Positions 12,330 through 22,570 of a stretch of 64,000 bases of DNA are shown piece after piece. The notes under the pieces were generated by a model. The model searched no databases, was not told where the DNA came from, and saw only the letters and a list, made by a program, of their open reading frames with translations. This stretch comes from Anaspis maculata (lineage: Eukaryota > Arthropoda > Insecta > Coleoptera > Scraptiidae). The translations under genes were made by a program, and so were the position numbers. The stretch's first letter is position 1. Every line of letters starts with the position of its first letter. The stretch lies in contig OX421966.1 of the NCBI GenBank assembly GCA_949128115.1, positions 64,105,416-64,169,415 on the forward strand. Direction: 5' to 3'.

Positions 12330-12680
12330 TATATGGGGCCATATGGTCACAATATCATGTACCCATGATACTATGGTCATATGCAACTTCATTCCCATGG
12401 GTACCTGAGGATGTGCCCATATCCCCATAACACCTACTCATGGTCACATCACCTCCTATGGGTATATCCCCAACCAGCATGGGGATATGCCCATATTCCC
12501 AAAACATGTACCCATGGTCACATCACCTGCCATGGGTATATCCCCAACCAGCATGGGAACATGCCCATATCCCCAAAACATGTACCCATGGTCACATCAC
12601 CTGCCATGGGTATATCCCCAACCAGCATGGGGATATGACCAATGTGACCATGGGTACGCATGGGTACTTTTCGAGCAGGG
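12330..12680. repeat. 74-bp tandem repeat rich in CCATGG and GGGGATAT
   Basis: GCATGGGGATATG-type junctions fall at 12481, 12555 and 12629, a period of 74 bp. Each unit holds ACATGTACCCATGGTCACAT, GCCATGGGTATATCCCC and AACCAGCATGG. The right edge reads GGGTACTTTTCGAGCAGGGAT, the reverse complement of the left edge of the 6.48-kb cluster apart from a few bases. Frames at 12231-12784 are repeat translations. Confidence 0.85.
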
Positions 12681-13092
12681 ATCTCGTAGTCACAATTTGC
12701 AACTATGAAAAAATCCGTTTGGAAGTTAATCATGAAAACCAAAATAAGAGTGGACTGCCGTGAGAAGGACTCAGGGATTTTCAAGCCCAGTGAGATGAGG
12801 GGTCGGTAAGTGAAGAGAGCTCTGAGGCGGAAATTTTGTTCAAATCAAGAGAATTTGAGCAAATTTTCTGCAGTGTGATTTTTCTATTCCTGGAAAGTGC
12901 CGCCTTCGTATTCCCTTGTCTTGCCAGGCTTGGTCGATTTTCTCAATACAATGCTAAAACCCCGAATTAAAGTCCAATGTTTTGGCGCTAGAACAGGAAT
13001 AAAATACGGTGAGTATTCAGTGTGCAAAAAAACAACATTTTGGCTATTTTGATTGGAATCCTGATTACTCAACAATTATTTTGAAGGAACAC
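12681..13092. other. Intergenic stretch, no gene seen
   Basis: I see no recognisable exon. Remains of the truncated esterase copy at 15.6 kb might be expected upstream of the foldback element, but none is visible here. Confidence 0.4.
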
Positions 13093-13095
13093 ATA

Positions 13096-15280
13096 TAGTG
13101 CAGTAAAGATAGTCAAAAAAGACCCCAAACCTTGAAAAAAATAATTCATGAAATTTTTTAGCGGATATCGATTCAGAATTTCATTCTCTACCACATACTT
13201 AAAATCCCCGAAAATCCCAGTTGAGCATTCTTCTTGCGGCGCTGTCAAAGTATATCATGTTTGCTGCAACAAGTCCAAAAATGGTGTTCTTGTTTTTGTC
13301 ACACTAGAGCTACATTGTCGGCTTAGAACTATTGGTATATACTGCAGGGTATGACCAGACCTTCGGTTGAACCTCTAACTCGTATTTCCCAAAAAAAAAA
13401 CACGGAAGTCGCTTTAATTTCCATTTAACAGTGTTGATTAAGTATAATCCGAGGGTTAGTACCAAAGTTTATTATAATCTGTTTGATTTGTGATAGAGAC
13501 ATGAAATTTGGTATGAATGGTCTTCATCGTCTTCTTTCCAAATGTAAACATGACGCCTCGCCATATTTTGGTCAGGGGGGCCTAGGGACCCCCTGAAAAA
13601 TTTGAAGTCTCAGGAACTCTCACAAACCTCCGGTAAATATCGTCACACATTTCAAAAAGTAATCGTTTGACTCTACACCAAACCTTGACAAGTGACACAA
13701 CAGTTGTCGCCATGTACGCAATGTTCTTCGTGTTGAAAAAAAATTTCTTCGGAGTGTCAAAAAAAACCACAGTTTTTAATGATTTTTAATCTAAGAAACG
13801 GTGAGAAGTTGATCTGCTATGTATCATTATTCACTAATTTGTATTTGCCGAAGCTATTCATAAAGTCTGTTTTTTGATATTGTCATTCTAGGGATGACAG
13901 CTCCCGAAGAAATGAGCCAATTCAAGTGTGAAGTTCAACAGCGTTTTTTAATTGTTCCCAATCAATATGATCGACAATTTATGAATGGATGGATAGCTGG
14001 AACTGTTCTGTAACCTAATTTTTTATGGCTACACGCGAAACCAAGCGCAAAAGCATAGGACAAATTTGTTTTCGCGTCGCTCACCATCATAAAATTTGTG
14101 CCCCTAGGGTGTGTTGAAAATATTTCTATACCGTGTATTCACTCGAACTGAGTGCTTTGAAGTATTCCACGCCTCAATTCCCATTCTACGTGCCTTCTAC
14201 TTGACAATTGCAGATCGTATTGACGTTTGTCCATACTTCTTAGTCTGAACTTGCTGTTGTTTCGCCAAAGTAGCATGAAATTTGGTACAATTCTAACAGT
14301 GATAGGTGGCGGTTAAAAACATTTTTTTTGGGGCTTTCGCGCATCACTCCTCATCTAGTTATACTCAATAAAATTATAAAACAGTTGAAGCTACCCACCC
14401 AATAATAAATTGTCATTCATATCAATTGGTAACATTGAAAAAAACCCTGCTGAACTGAGCACTTGAATTGGCTGGTTTCATCTGGAATTGTTGCTTCTAG
14501 ATGTCAATGTGAAGAAATGGACTTTATCAATGGCTTAGGCAGATACGAATTAGTGGATAATGATATGCGGAAGATAAATTTATTCCTCGATTACATGAAA
14601 AAAATATAAAAACCACATTTTTTTTGACATTCCGAAAAAAAAATTTTTTCATCATGAAGAACAGTGCGTCATGGTGACCACTGGTGTGTCTCTTGTTGAG
14701 ATTCAACGTAGAGCCGAATGATAACTTTTTGAGATGCGTGACAATTATTTTAATGGTGGTTTGCATGAGTTTCTGCAACTTCAATTTTCAAGGGGGTCCC
14801 TAAGCCCCCCTAACCAAAATATGACAAGACGCCATGTCTACATTTGAAAAGAGGATCATGAAGACCACTCATACCAAATTTCATGCCTTTATCACAAAAA
14901 GAACAGATTTTATTGAATTTGGTCACTAATCCCCGAACTACACTTGATTACCACTGGTAATTGCAGATTAAAGCGAGATACGTGTTTTGTTTTGTGGGAA
15001 ATAGGATCTCAGCGGTTCAGATGACGTTCTGGTCATGCCCTGGAGTATATACCAACAACTCTGAACTAACAATATAGTCAAATGTGACAAAAGTGAGGAT
15101 ACAATTTTCGGACTTGTTGCAGCAAACATGATATACTTTGACAGCGCCGCAAGAATAATGCTCAAATGGGATTTTCGGGGATTTTGAGTACATGGTAGAG
15201 GATGAAATTCTGAATCGATAACAGCTTTAAAATTTCATGAATTAATTTGTTCAACCCCAAAACCTATCTTTACTGCACTA
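13096..15280. mobile_element. Large foldback element, 2.2 kb, with ~0.7-1 kb inverted arms
   Basis: The left end TAGTGCAGTAAAGATAG (13096) and right end CTATCTTTACTGCACTA (to 15280) are inverted copies, flanked on both sides by ATA. The arms stay complementary far inward: 13165-13275 (including GCGGCGCTGTCAAAGTATAT) pairs with 15105-15220, 13500-13600 pairs with 14780-14900, and 13700-13860 pairs with 14520-14720. A loop of roughly 0.6 kb lies in between. No transposase frame was found. It sits just upstream of the broken esterase copy. Confidence 0.85.
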
Positions 15281-15593
15281 ATAGGATGTATCCAAAAATA
15301 ACTTTTCCGCTACAAGGTGGCAGTCATAGGCGGATTGTTGTTACAACTAAAAATTACGCCAGCCGAGTTTTCAAAGGTTCAAAGTCACTTCTGAAGATCA
15401 ACTCAAATACTGCTGCAAGTGAAGGCAAATCACAGTGATAACCAGGCTGTGAAGTTAACTTATGCTATTTGAACGCAATTGTCAGTTGTCATTATAATCC
15501 GCCTTGGGCAGCCATCTTGTGGCGGGAAAATTGATTTGAATCACGAATACTTGGTAGTTTTGGAATTTTACGACCATGCCTCTGATGGTACAG

Positions 15594-15926
15594 GTGCAGC
15601 ACATGAAGACGACATGAGTTACGTATTGAAAAATAATGTGGATGCAATGTCAACTGGAGACGATATCAATATGACTGGACTGTTGGTGAAAATGTGGACA
15701 ACGTATGCTCAAACTGGGTGAGTTTTTTGCTGGGATTCTGTGGCCCTGATATTGTTACGTTTCAAAACTAAATGAAAACCAAATAAAAACATTGATTATC
15801 ATAATCATCGTTATTTGAAGTTTGAAGCACATTTTAAATTTTGTATGCGTTGGGAATCCAACATTCTATTTTTTCTCTCAGAGAACCAAAAGTTCCAACG
15901 GTTAACTGTAAAAGATGAATTGTAAC
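15594..15926 (+). pseudogene. Broken 3' end of a second carboxylesterase (KDEL type)
   Basis: A 124-nt exon (15594-15717) begins after a CAG acceptor and ends at GG|GTGAGT. It has exactly the length and phases of exon 7 of the intact gene downstream. Its 42 residues, GAAHEDDMSYV through TTYAQTG, align without gaps to the intact exon with 20 identities, including the active-site histidine in GAAH. A second piece after a TTTTCTCTCAG acceptor (15882) reads EPKVPT, resembling the start of the last exon, but soon meets a stop. In another frame the same DNA ends VKDEL-stop (to 15926), matching the intact gene's terminus. The final exon therefore looks collapsed by a deletion and frame change. No upstream exons are visible; a foldback element ends 314 bp before. 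It is most likely a truncated tandem duplicate. Confidence 0.75.
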
Positions 15927-16588
15927 ATCTTTTAAATTATTCAGTACCCTCATCTTGGAAATAATAATATTAAAATTCCGAAATGTCAATATCAATATAA
16001 GAATGAAGCACCTACTATATAAAAAAGTAAATAGGAGTAGTAAATATTTATAGTGAAGGTTACCATTGTATTGTTTTGTCTTGTTGCTGATCTCTTTTTC
16101 TGCGCATTTAGTCTCTTCCAAGATGACGTGTGTAGGTAGTCTGTACTTATCTTTGATAATTTTTTCTTGTCACATACCTACTTGTTTTATATATGGATGA
16201 AAAAGGTTGCAAGTTGCAACCTTAGTTACTATTTTGGAAACGAATGTTCAAATTCAAAGAAGTCATCAGTCCCATTTCTATTTTTATTTTTTCTTCGATT
16301 CTTTCCAGCCAGTAAGATCTCAAAATATCACGACCTTTCACACCCGAATAATTCTGCAAACTCCATAACATATTCCTCGAAATAATAAAAAAAAACAACC
16401 ATCGGACTACTCTTGTAGGTACATAATATTTAGATAGGTACCTACTGCTTGCTCCACTCAATAATATGAGACTCGGCCTTATCTTTTTATGGCTGGTTAT
16501 TTACTTGAATCCTATCTAAATAGAAATCTCTCGGTATGCCCTCCTCTCTCTTTCACTCTAACGTAATATTTAAAAGTAATTATTCTTG

Positions 16589-16594
16589 TCAGTC
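16589..16594 (+). promoter_or_regulatory. Candidate initiator of the esterase gene
   Basis: TCAGTC matches the insect initiator consensus TCAKTY. With +1 at 16591 it would give a 23-nt 5' untranslated leader before the ATG at 16614. There is no matching downstream element at +28, and the TTTAAAA at 16569-16575 is too close for a standard TATA box. Assignment rests on position and motif only. Confidence 0.3.
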
Positions 16595-16613
16595 GTCGTC
16601 AGAACAAGCAACT

Positions 16614-18737
16614 ATGAAGAGCATTTTCTTGCCAGTAACACTGCTATTGTGCAAATGTGACCTCTCTATATAATCTCTTCTATCGAGCTTTTCACTGATT
16701 TAATTCTTTTAGTCACCTACGGGAATATCATTTCCTCTCCCGTAGTGGATTTACCATTAGGAAAAGTTGAAGGCACCACAGCAGAAACTTTCAAAAACCG
16801 CACTTTCTACAGCTTCGAAGGAATTCCGTACGCTCGACCGCCTGTTGGAAAACATAGATTCAAAGTAAACACAAATCATTGAATCGACTTCAATCATTGC
16901 CAACAAGCAAATTGAAATTGCTGATAGGAAATCAACCGTATTTACTGTATAACTGTATTTACACAGATTTGTTCCAGGAACCGGTACTAGTGAAACCGTG
17001 GAAAGATACGTGGAAAGCTAAAACGGTGTACAGATGCATGCAGTACAACCAGTACACGAAGCCCGGCGAAGACTTCGTTGTAGGCGATGAAGACTGCCTC
17101 TATTTGAACATTTACACGCCAGATTTGAACCGAAATGCCAACTTGGACGTAGTTGTTTACATCCACGGCGGAGCCTTCATGTTCAATTACGGCGCCTTCC
17201 AGGGACCTCAGCTCATCATGGACAAGAACATCGTCTACGTCAGCCTTAACTACAGGCTGGGGCCTTTGGGCTTCCTGAGCACGGAAAACGAGCTAGTGCC
17301 TGGAAATAACGGGATCAAAGACCAAATTTTGGCGCTTCAGTTTATCCAAGACTACGTAGCATATTTCGGCGGCAATCCCAAGTCGGTTACCATCACTGGC
17401 ATGTCTGCAGGTGGCGCAAGCGTTCATTTGCACTTTCTGTCTCCCAAATCCAAAGGTACATAAATGAGCTTCCCAGTTCAAATATTATAATCTGTTTTTG
17501 TAGGATTATTCCACAGAGGCATTTCACAAAGTGGCACTGCGCTTAATCCCTGGGTGTTGATGGAAAAGCCTTTGGAAAAAACCCAGAAGCTGGCGGCCAC
17601 CGTCGGCTGTGCTAGCAACGACCTCAGTCAAGCTATTTATTGCCTGAGGCGAAGGCCTGCGAGGCAGATTGTGCATGCCGTCAAAGAGTTTCAGGTTTTT
17701 TCGTCTGCTCAAAACTTCTTCAGTTTAAAATTTGTTTCCAGCCATGGCTTTACAACCCGTTTTCTCCATTCGGCGTCGTGATTGACTCGTGGTCTTTAGA
17801 TCCAGTGCTGCCGGATCACCCTTACAATTTATTGAAATCGGGACGAGTTGCTGATCTTCCATGGATCGCGTCGCATACCAATTCCGAAGGACTATACCCT
17901 GCCGCTGGTACTGAATCATTATCGGAACCGAAAATATGGCTCAAATATTGATTGTCTGTAGATTTTTACGCTGATGAACGTTATTTGGAAGATATTGATG
18001 CGAGGTGGAACGAACTGTTGCCGCACATCTTGGATTACAATTACACCGTTGATCCGGCAATCCAAGATGAAGTCAGCCAGAAAATCAGGAAATTCTACAT
18101 GGGCGATAAAAAAGTATCGCGACAGACGTTCATGGATTTCGTTCAGATCTTGACCGATCGCGTTTTTGTAAACGACATCAGAAAAGCGGCTTGTCTTCAA
18201 GCGTCTGTGAACAAATCCCCTGTGTATTCTTACTATTTTTGTTACAGAGGGAAGCACAGTAGATGCGAAGCCAGAGCTGGAGTTTCCACTGATTTTGGTA
18301 GCGCCTATTTTGTTTGTGATGACTACTATTATTTCAAATTATTAACTTCCAAAAATTTAAGGAGCCGCTCATGCTGATGACACCAGCTATGTCTTCAGAA
18401 CGTACATGGATACCTTATCCACTGAATCTGATAGATTCATTACAGATTTGATGGTTGAACTGTTCGCTACGTTTGCTCAACAAGGGTATGTGTTATGTGT
18501 TGCTGGTGTTTTTGGAGTCTTGTGAATTTATTTTTGCTTTCCAGAAAACCGCAAGTGACGAAAGACGAGTGGCTGCCTCTATCCAAGAAAATAACCGATC
18601 CCTTCAGTTACTTGAAAATTGAAAATGCTGAAAATTTGACTATGGAATCGCAAGGAGTTTCAGAGGCTGAAAAGTTCTGGGCTGGGTTACCCATAAAGGA
18701 AAATGAGAAGCTCTTTGGTGTTAAAGATGAATTATGA
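16614..18737 (+). CDS. Carboxylesterase, ER-retained (8 exons, 560 aa)
   Basis: This is an alpha/beta-hydrolase of the type B carboxylesterase family, which hydrolyses carboxylic ester bonds. Exons: 16614-16656, 16713-16864, 16978-17455, 17504-17694, 17742-17907, 17962-18297, 18362-18485 and 18545-18737. All introns are GT-AG with matching phases, giving 561 codons including the TGA stop, a usual length for the family. The N-terminus (MKSIFLPVTLLLCKF) is a signal peptide. The oxyanion-hole motif HGGAF is at 128-132, the nucleophile elbow GMSAG at 206-210 (S208), the acid is E337 in SEG, and H459 lies in GAAHADD. C85 and C105 (EDCLYLN) should form the conserved disulfide. Sequons NRT, NYT and NLT fit a secretory-route protein. 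It ends in KDEL, the ER-retrieval signal, so action in the ER lumen is inferred. The substrate cannot be told. The start was chosen for the signal peptide and phase fit. A broken paralogue lies upstream. Confidence 0.93.
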
Positions 18738-18787
18738 AGATGAAATGATTATTCTGAGTTCAACGAATATCCTGGATGAGTTGATGA

Positions 18788-18793
18788 AATAAA
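18788..18793 (+). promoter_or_regulatory. Polyadenylation signal AATAAA
   Basis: A canonical AATAAA lies 51 nt after the esterase stop codon, suiting cleavage around 18805-18820. The following 350 bases to about 19160 hold no gene. Confidence 0.7.
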
Positions 18794-19164
18794 GATTTAC
18801 CTCAACATTTCAACCGTTCGTTTCATCCACGTTCTGTTTACTTGTTCCCTCTTTGGAATTATAAAGTCCTGTAGCATAATATTCATTGAATAGTCCGACA
18901 ACTTTCACTCACTTCCGCTCACTTTCAACCCTACTAGGTCAGACATTCTGCGACAACTGTGGAATTGAAAAAAAAATCGAAATATCCAGCCCAGTGAGCT
19001 ACAAATAATAATAGACGTTGGAAAAAGCGTCTCGTTCTTATCTACAAAACACGTTTTCACGTTTACATCTTTTTTCAAAAGGTTTTCGCAAAAAAGTCAC
19101 TCCGATCGGTTTATTATTGAAAATATGATAGAAAAGAAACTCGTTACGCTCCCCATAAAAAAAT

Positions 19165-21190
19165 AACCGGTCAACTGGTCAAAAGATTTTTAACCGGTTA
19201 CAAGATAACCGGTTAACCGTCACTGCTTCTACACCGAGTAACCTTAAGTAATTTTGACCCGTTTAAAGCGTGACTGATTTTTGACGGTTAACCGGGTAGC
19301 CATGATCAGTTTTGAGTTAGTTCAACCGTAACCGGTTATTGGTTCAAGAATCTGGACCAGATCGTTTTTTTAACCGGTTAACCAAAAGCGGTTTTACATC
19401 GGGTAACCTTTACTGGTTTTAACCGTTTACATTCTTGGTCGGTTGAGCATAACCGTGAAGAATGCGTAAGCGTGAACCCATAACCAGTGCTGAATCAATT
19501 AAACCGTAACCGTTCATAGTCCCAAGAATCTGGACCAGTTAGTTCAAGTTTTTGACCGGTTAACGGTAATCTGTTGAAAGCACTGAGTACCTGTGTAATG
19601 AGTTGTTCTCACCTTCAACAACGAGTTCTTTTCTACATTGAAATTTCCACTCCAAAAACCGATGGTAATACAATATGAACGGTTTCTAACCGGTTAACCA
19701 TGAACGACTTCCGCCTACTAATTGTAATCGATCACGAACGGATTTTTCGTGATCGGTTTTGCACCGGTTATTGGTAACCGTTTTTTAACCGTCTACCCTT
19801 AGGCGGTTTTAGACCGGTTGGCCGCCGTGACCGGTTTTTGAACGGTTACCTGGTTTCCGTGACCGGTTTTTGTTACTCCGAAATTGAACTTTCAACCGTA
19901 AACTTCTGTTTTTACTCCACAGGATTCAAATATAGGCTCTTTTTCGCTCTAGATAGTAGGTATGAATCGTGGTATGAATAGACTTCGGGTAAAAGAACAC
20001 TAACTGTAAGAAATGCGACGTCGTGATTCGCACCTCGATTATGAACAAATCTAACTAAATAGAAAACGCTTGTATGATAGGGCACATAGCTTTAAAGTAG
20101 AAAAAAAATCGAACCAGATAACCGGTTGATGAAATTTTGACCGGTTACAGATAATAAACCGGTTGACCGGATTAAACGTAACTAATTTTTATCCAGTTAA
20201 TCGTAACCGGTTTTCGCTTGCTTGAGCTTAACTGTTTTTTGACCGGTCAACCATGACCAGTTCTGAACCACTTCAACTGTAGGCCAGTTATTGGGTCAAG
20301 AATCTGGACAGGTTCTGTAGAGTTTTCGACCGATTGAGTTTTCTTTTTATTAAAATTTCCACTCCAAATCCTCCTCCACTTATCTTACTGTATTTTATTT
20401 TAGAATGGTCCAGATAACGTCTGGTCAATTTTTAAACCTTTTCTTTGATCGGTGAAACGTAACTGATTTTTGACCGGTAAACCGTGACAGAATTTTGACC
20501 AGGTAACCGCAGTCAACTTCCAACCGTTCAGCCGTAACAGGGTTTTGATCGGTTGATTGTAACCGGTTCTTACCCTTTCAAGCGTGACTTGATTGATGAC
20601 CGGGTGACCAGGACCGGTTCTGAACCGATTATTGGTTCAAGAATCTGGACCGGTTATTTTATTCGTCAACTACAACTGGTTCAGAGCACTACTCAAGTAT
20701 CAATTTGTTTCTGTTGTCAATAGCGAGTATACATCTTATTTAAATTTTCACTCAAATCCTCTCACTTACCTCCCGTGATTTTGTTTCAAAACAGTCAGAA
20801 TACGTCGGGTCGACTGAAAAACCAGTCAAGAACCAAAGAAATAGGCTATGATCGGTTTTTGACTTGTTAACCGTGACCGACTTTTGACAAGATATTTTGA
20901 TCGTTATGAACGCATTGCCCGTGACCGGTTTTGCACTGGTTATCCATGACCGGTTTTCAACCGTTCAGCGGTAATTGGTTTCCGACTGGTTAGCCGTAAC
21001 CTGTTTATAACCACTTGATAGCAACTGTTATTTAATCGGTTAATCGTAACCGGTTTTGAACCGACAAACCTTGAAAGGTTCTGGAAACGGATAAGTGACC
21101 GCTTTTCGACTGCTCAACTGTAACCGATCATAAAATTGAGGACCTGAACGGGTTATTTTGAAATTTTGAGCGGTTAACCGGTTGACAGAA
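19165..21190. repeat. Degenerate array of AACCGGTT-type motifs
   Basis: Motifs ACCGGTT, TAACCGGTTA, GACCGGTT and AACCG occur at very high density, about twenty exact ACCGGTT plus many one-base variants. Longer landmarks recur within the field. CAAGAATCTGGAC follows a TTGGTTC-like block at about 19343, 19532, 20296 and 20638. TTTCCACTCCAAA-like blocks recur near 19645, 20356 and 20745. This implies old higher-order units of several hundred bases. The motif is mostly self-complementary, so the field reads alike on both strands. No open frame of interest is present. Confidence 0.85.
19849..20129 (+). repeat. 281-bp inverted repeat, left arm
   Basis: This starts CCTGGTTTCCGTGACCGG and ends AACCAGATAACCGGTTGA. 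Reading the right arm (21874-22154) as its reverse complement gives the same 281 bases with no difference that I can find, including an 8-base A run. The arm contains both AACCGG-field sequence and unrelated unique-looking sequence. Confidence 0.9.
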
Positions 21191-21375
21191 TTAGCTTGGT
21201 CCATAAAACGTCCAAAATACGTTCCAATAGGTGATAAAAACGTTTGAGGCTCATAACAAAACGTTCATTCCAGATTAGAAATTTTCGTTCATAAAAACAT
21301 GTTCATTTGACCGTTTAGGAAGGCGTATATAATTTTGTTACAACAAAACGTTCAAGACTACTTTTGAACCCTATA

Positions 21376-21873
21376 CAGGGTGTTTCAGGGATGATAGCAA
21401 AAAATTCAACTGTGGGTAGATCTTGTCAAAATATGACAAAAACCTATGTACCATCTTGCAAATTTTGGCCTAATGACGAAAATACAGCCCTCCAAAGTTC
21501 ACTTTTTTGGATCTCAAAAATTTGTAACTCAGGAACGTTTCGATAAAGTTAGCTTTAATCGAGCAAAAGCTGGTTTGTTATAATTATCTATCAACTTGCC
21601 AAATTTGGAAACAATCCAACCAGTGGTTCAGGAGTTATGATGGTCAATAATTTAGAAGCATCCGAAGAAAAGTTGACTAAAGGTGACCCCTCATAACTTC
21701 TACGCCACTGATTGGATTCTTTTCATATTTGGCAGGTTGATAGATAATTATGACAAACCAGCTTATGCTGAATTAAAGCTGAATTTTTACGAACGTTCTT
21801 GAGTTACAAATTTTTGAAATCCGAAAAAAGTGAACTTGGGGGGCTGTATCTTCGTCATTAGGCCGAACAAAGT
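21376..21873. mobile_element. Foldback MITE with CAGGGTGTTTC end, right end lost
   Basis: The left end reads TA-CAGGGTGTTTCAGGGATG. Complementary arms run 21460-21640 and 21690-21865: GCCCTCCAAAGTTCAC pairs with GTGAACTTGGGGGGC, and AACTCAGGAACGTT pairs with AACGTTCTTGAGTT. The right arm stops after GTCATTAGGCCGAACA without reaching the expected terminus. The 281-bp inverted repeat begins at exactly this break. The 60-codon frame at 21364-21546 lies in the left arm and is not a gene. Confidence 0.8.
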
Positions 21874-22154
21874 TCAACCGGTTATCTGGTTCGATTTTTT
21901 TTCTACTTTAAAGCTATGTGCCCTATCATACAAGCGTTTTCTATTTAGTTAGATTTGTTCATAATCGAGGTGCGAATCACGACGTCGCATTTCTTACAGT
22001 TAGTGTTCTTTTACCCGAAGTCTATTCATACCACGATTCATACCTACTATCTAGAGCGAAAAAGAGCCTATATTTGAATCCTGTGGAGTAAAAACAGAAG
22101 TTTACGGTTGAAAGTTCAATTTCGGAGTAACAAAAACCGGTCACGGAAACCAGG
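21874..22154 (-). repeat. 281-bp inverted repeat, right arm
   Basis: This is identical by eye to the reverse complement of 19849-20129. The left border abuts a truncated foldback element, and the right border (CACGGAAACCAGG) abuts unrelated sequence. The spacer between arms is 1,744 bp. Confidence 0.9.
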
Positions 22155-22229
22155 TTCTTCAGACTGCCTGTCTCCTTTAATTCTTGAAGTATTTACATTT
22201 CAGATCTTGGGGCACTCATCCTCCTAGGG

Positions 22230-22570
22230 GATGTCCCCAGGACATGTTGCTGGCACGGACGCGGTTTGTCAGCCTACAGTCGAAACGATGTTCGCATTCC
22301 ATTGTTTTTCTTTTTAAACTTGTCAATGGTTTACTCGAGGGTTTACTCGACTCCAAGAATTTGGTGCAGAAATTGATGTTCAGAGTTCCACGCGTAAATT
22401 CAAGGTGCACCAAGACGTTTCACTTCCCTCCTACCAATACTGGCTTATGGGCTTCTGGGAGAATGACGAAAGATCTTCATCGTTGTCCTAGACATTCATG
22501 GAAGCGGCTGAGAAATTCAGCTTGCAGCTTTGAACTCCCCGAAATTATAAAGAAGCTTAATAATGAGGTA
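22230..22570 (+). mobile_element. Non-LTR retrotransposon ORF2 C-terminal relic
   Basis: One frame reads RTRFVSLQSKRCSHSIVFLF, then KLVNGLLEGLLDSKNLVQKL, then MFRVPRVNSR, and further on GRMTKDLHR. The order 'SL..RR - F.KLVNGL.D...L...L.FRVP...SR - R.......N' is the usual C-terminal region of Jockey/I-type non-LTR reverse transcriptase polyproteins in insects. The frame is open for 141 codons, but the catalytic reverse transcriptase part is absent upstream, so this is a 5'-truncated copy. Confidence 0.65.

Noticed and set aside
19165..21190. AACCGG field as telomere-derived sequence
   Set aside because: The repeated core is the palindrome ACCGGT, not (CCTAA)n; there is no pentamer periodicity.
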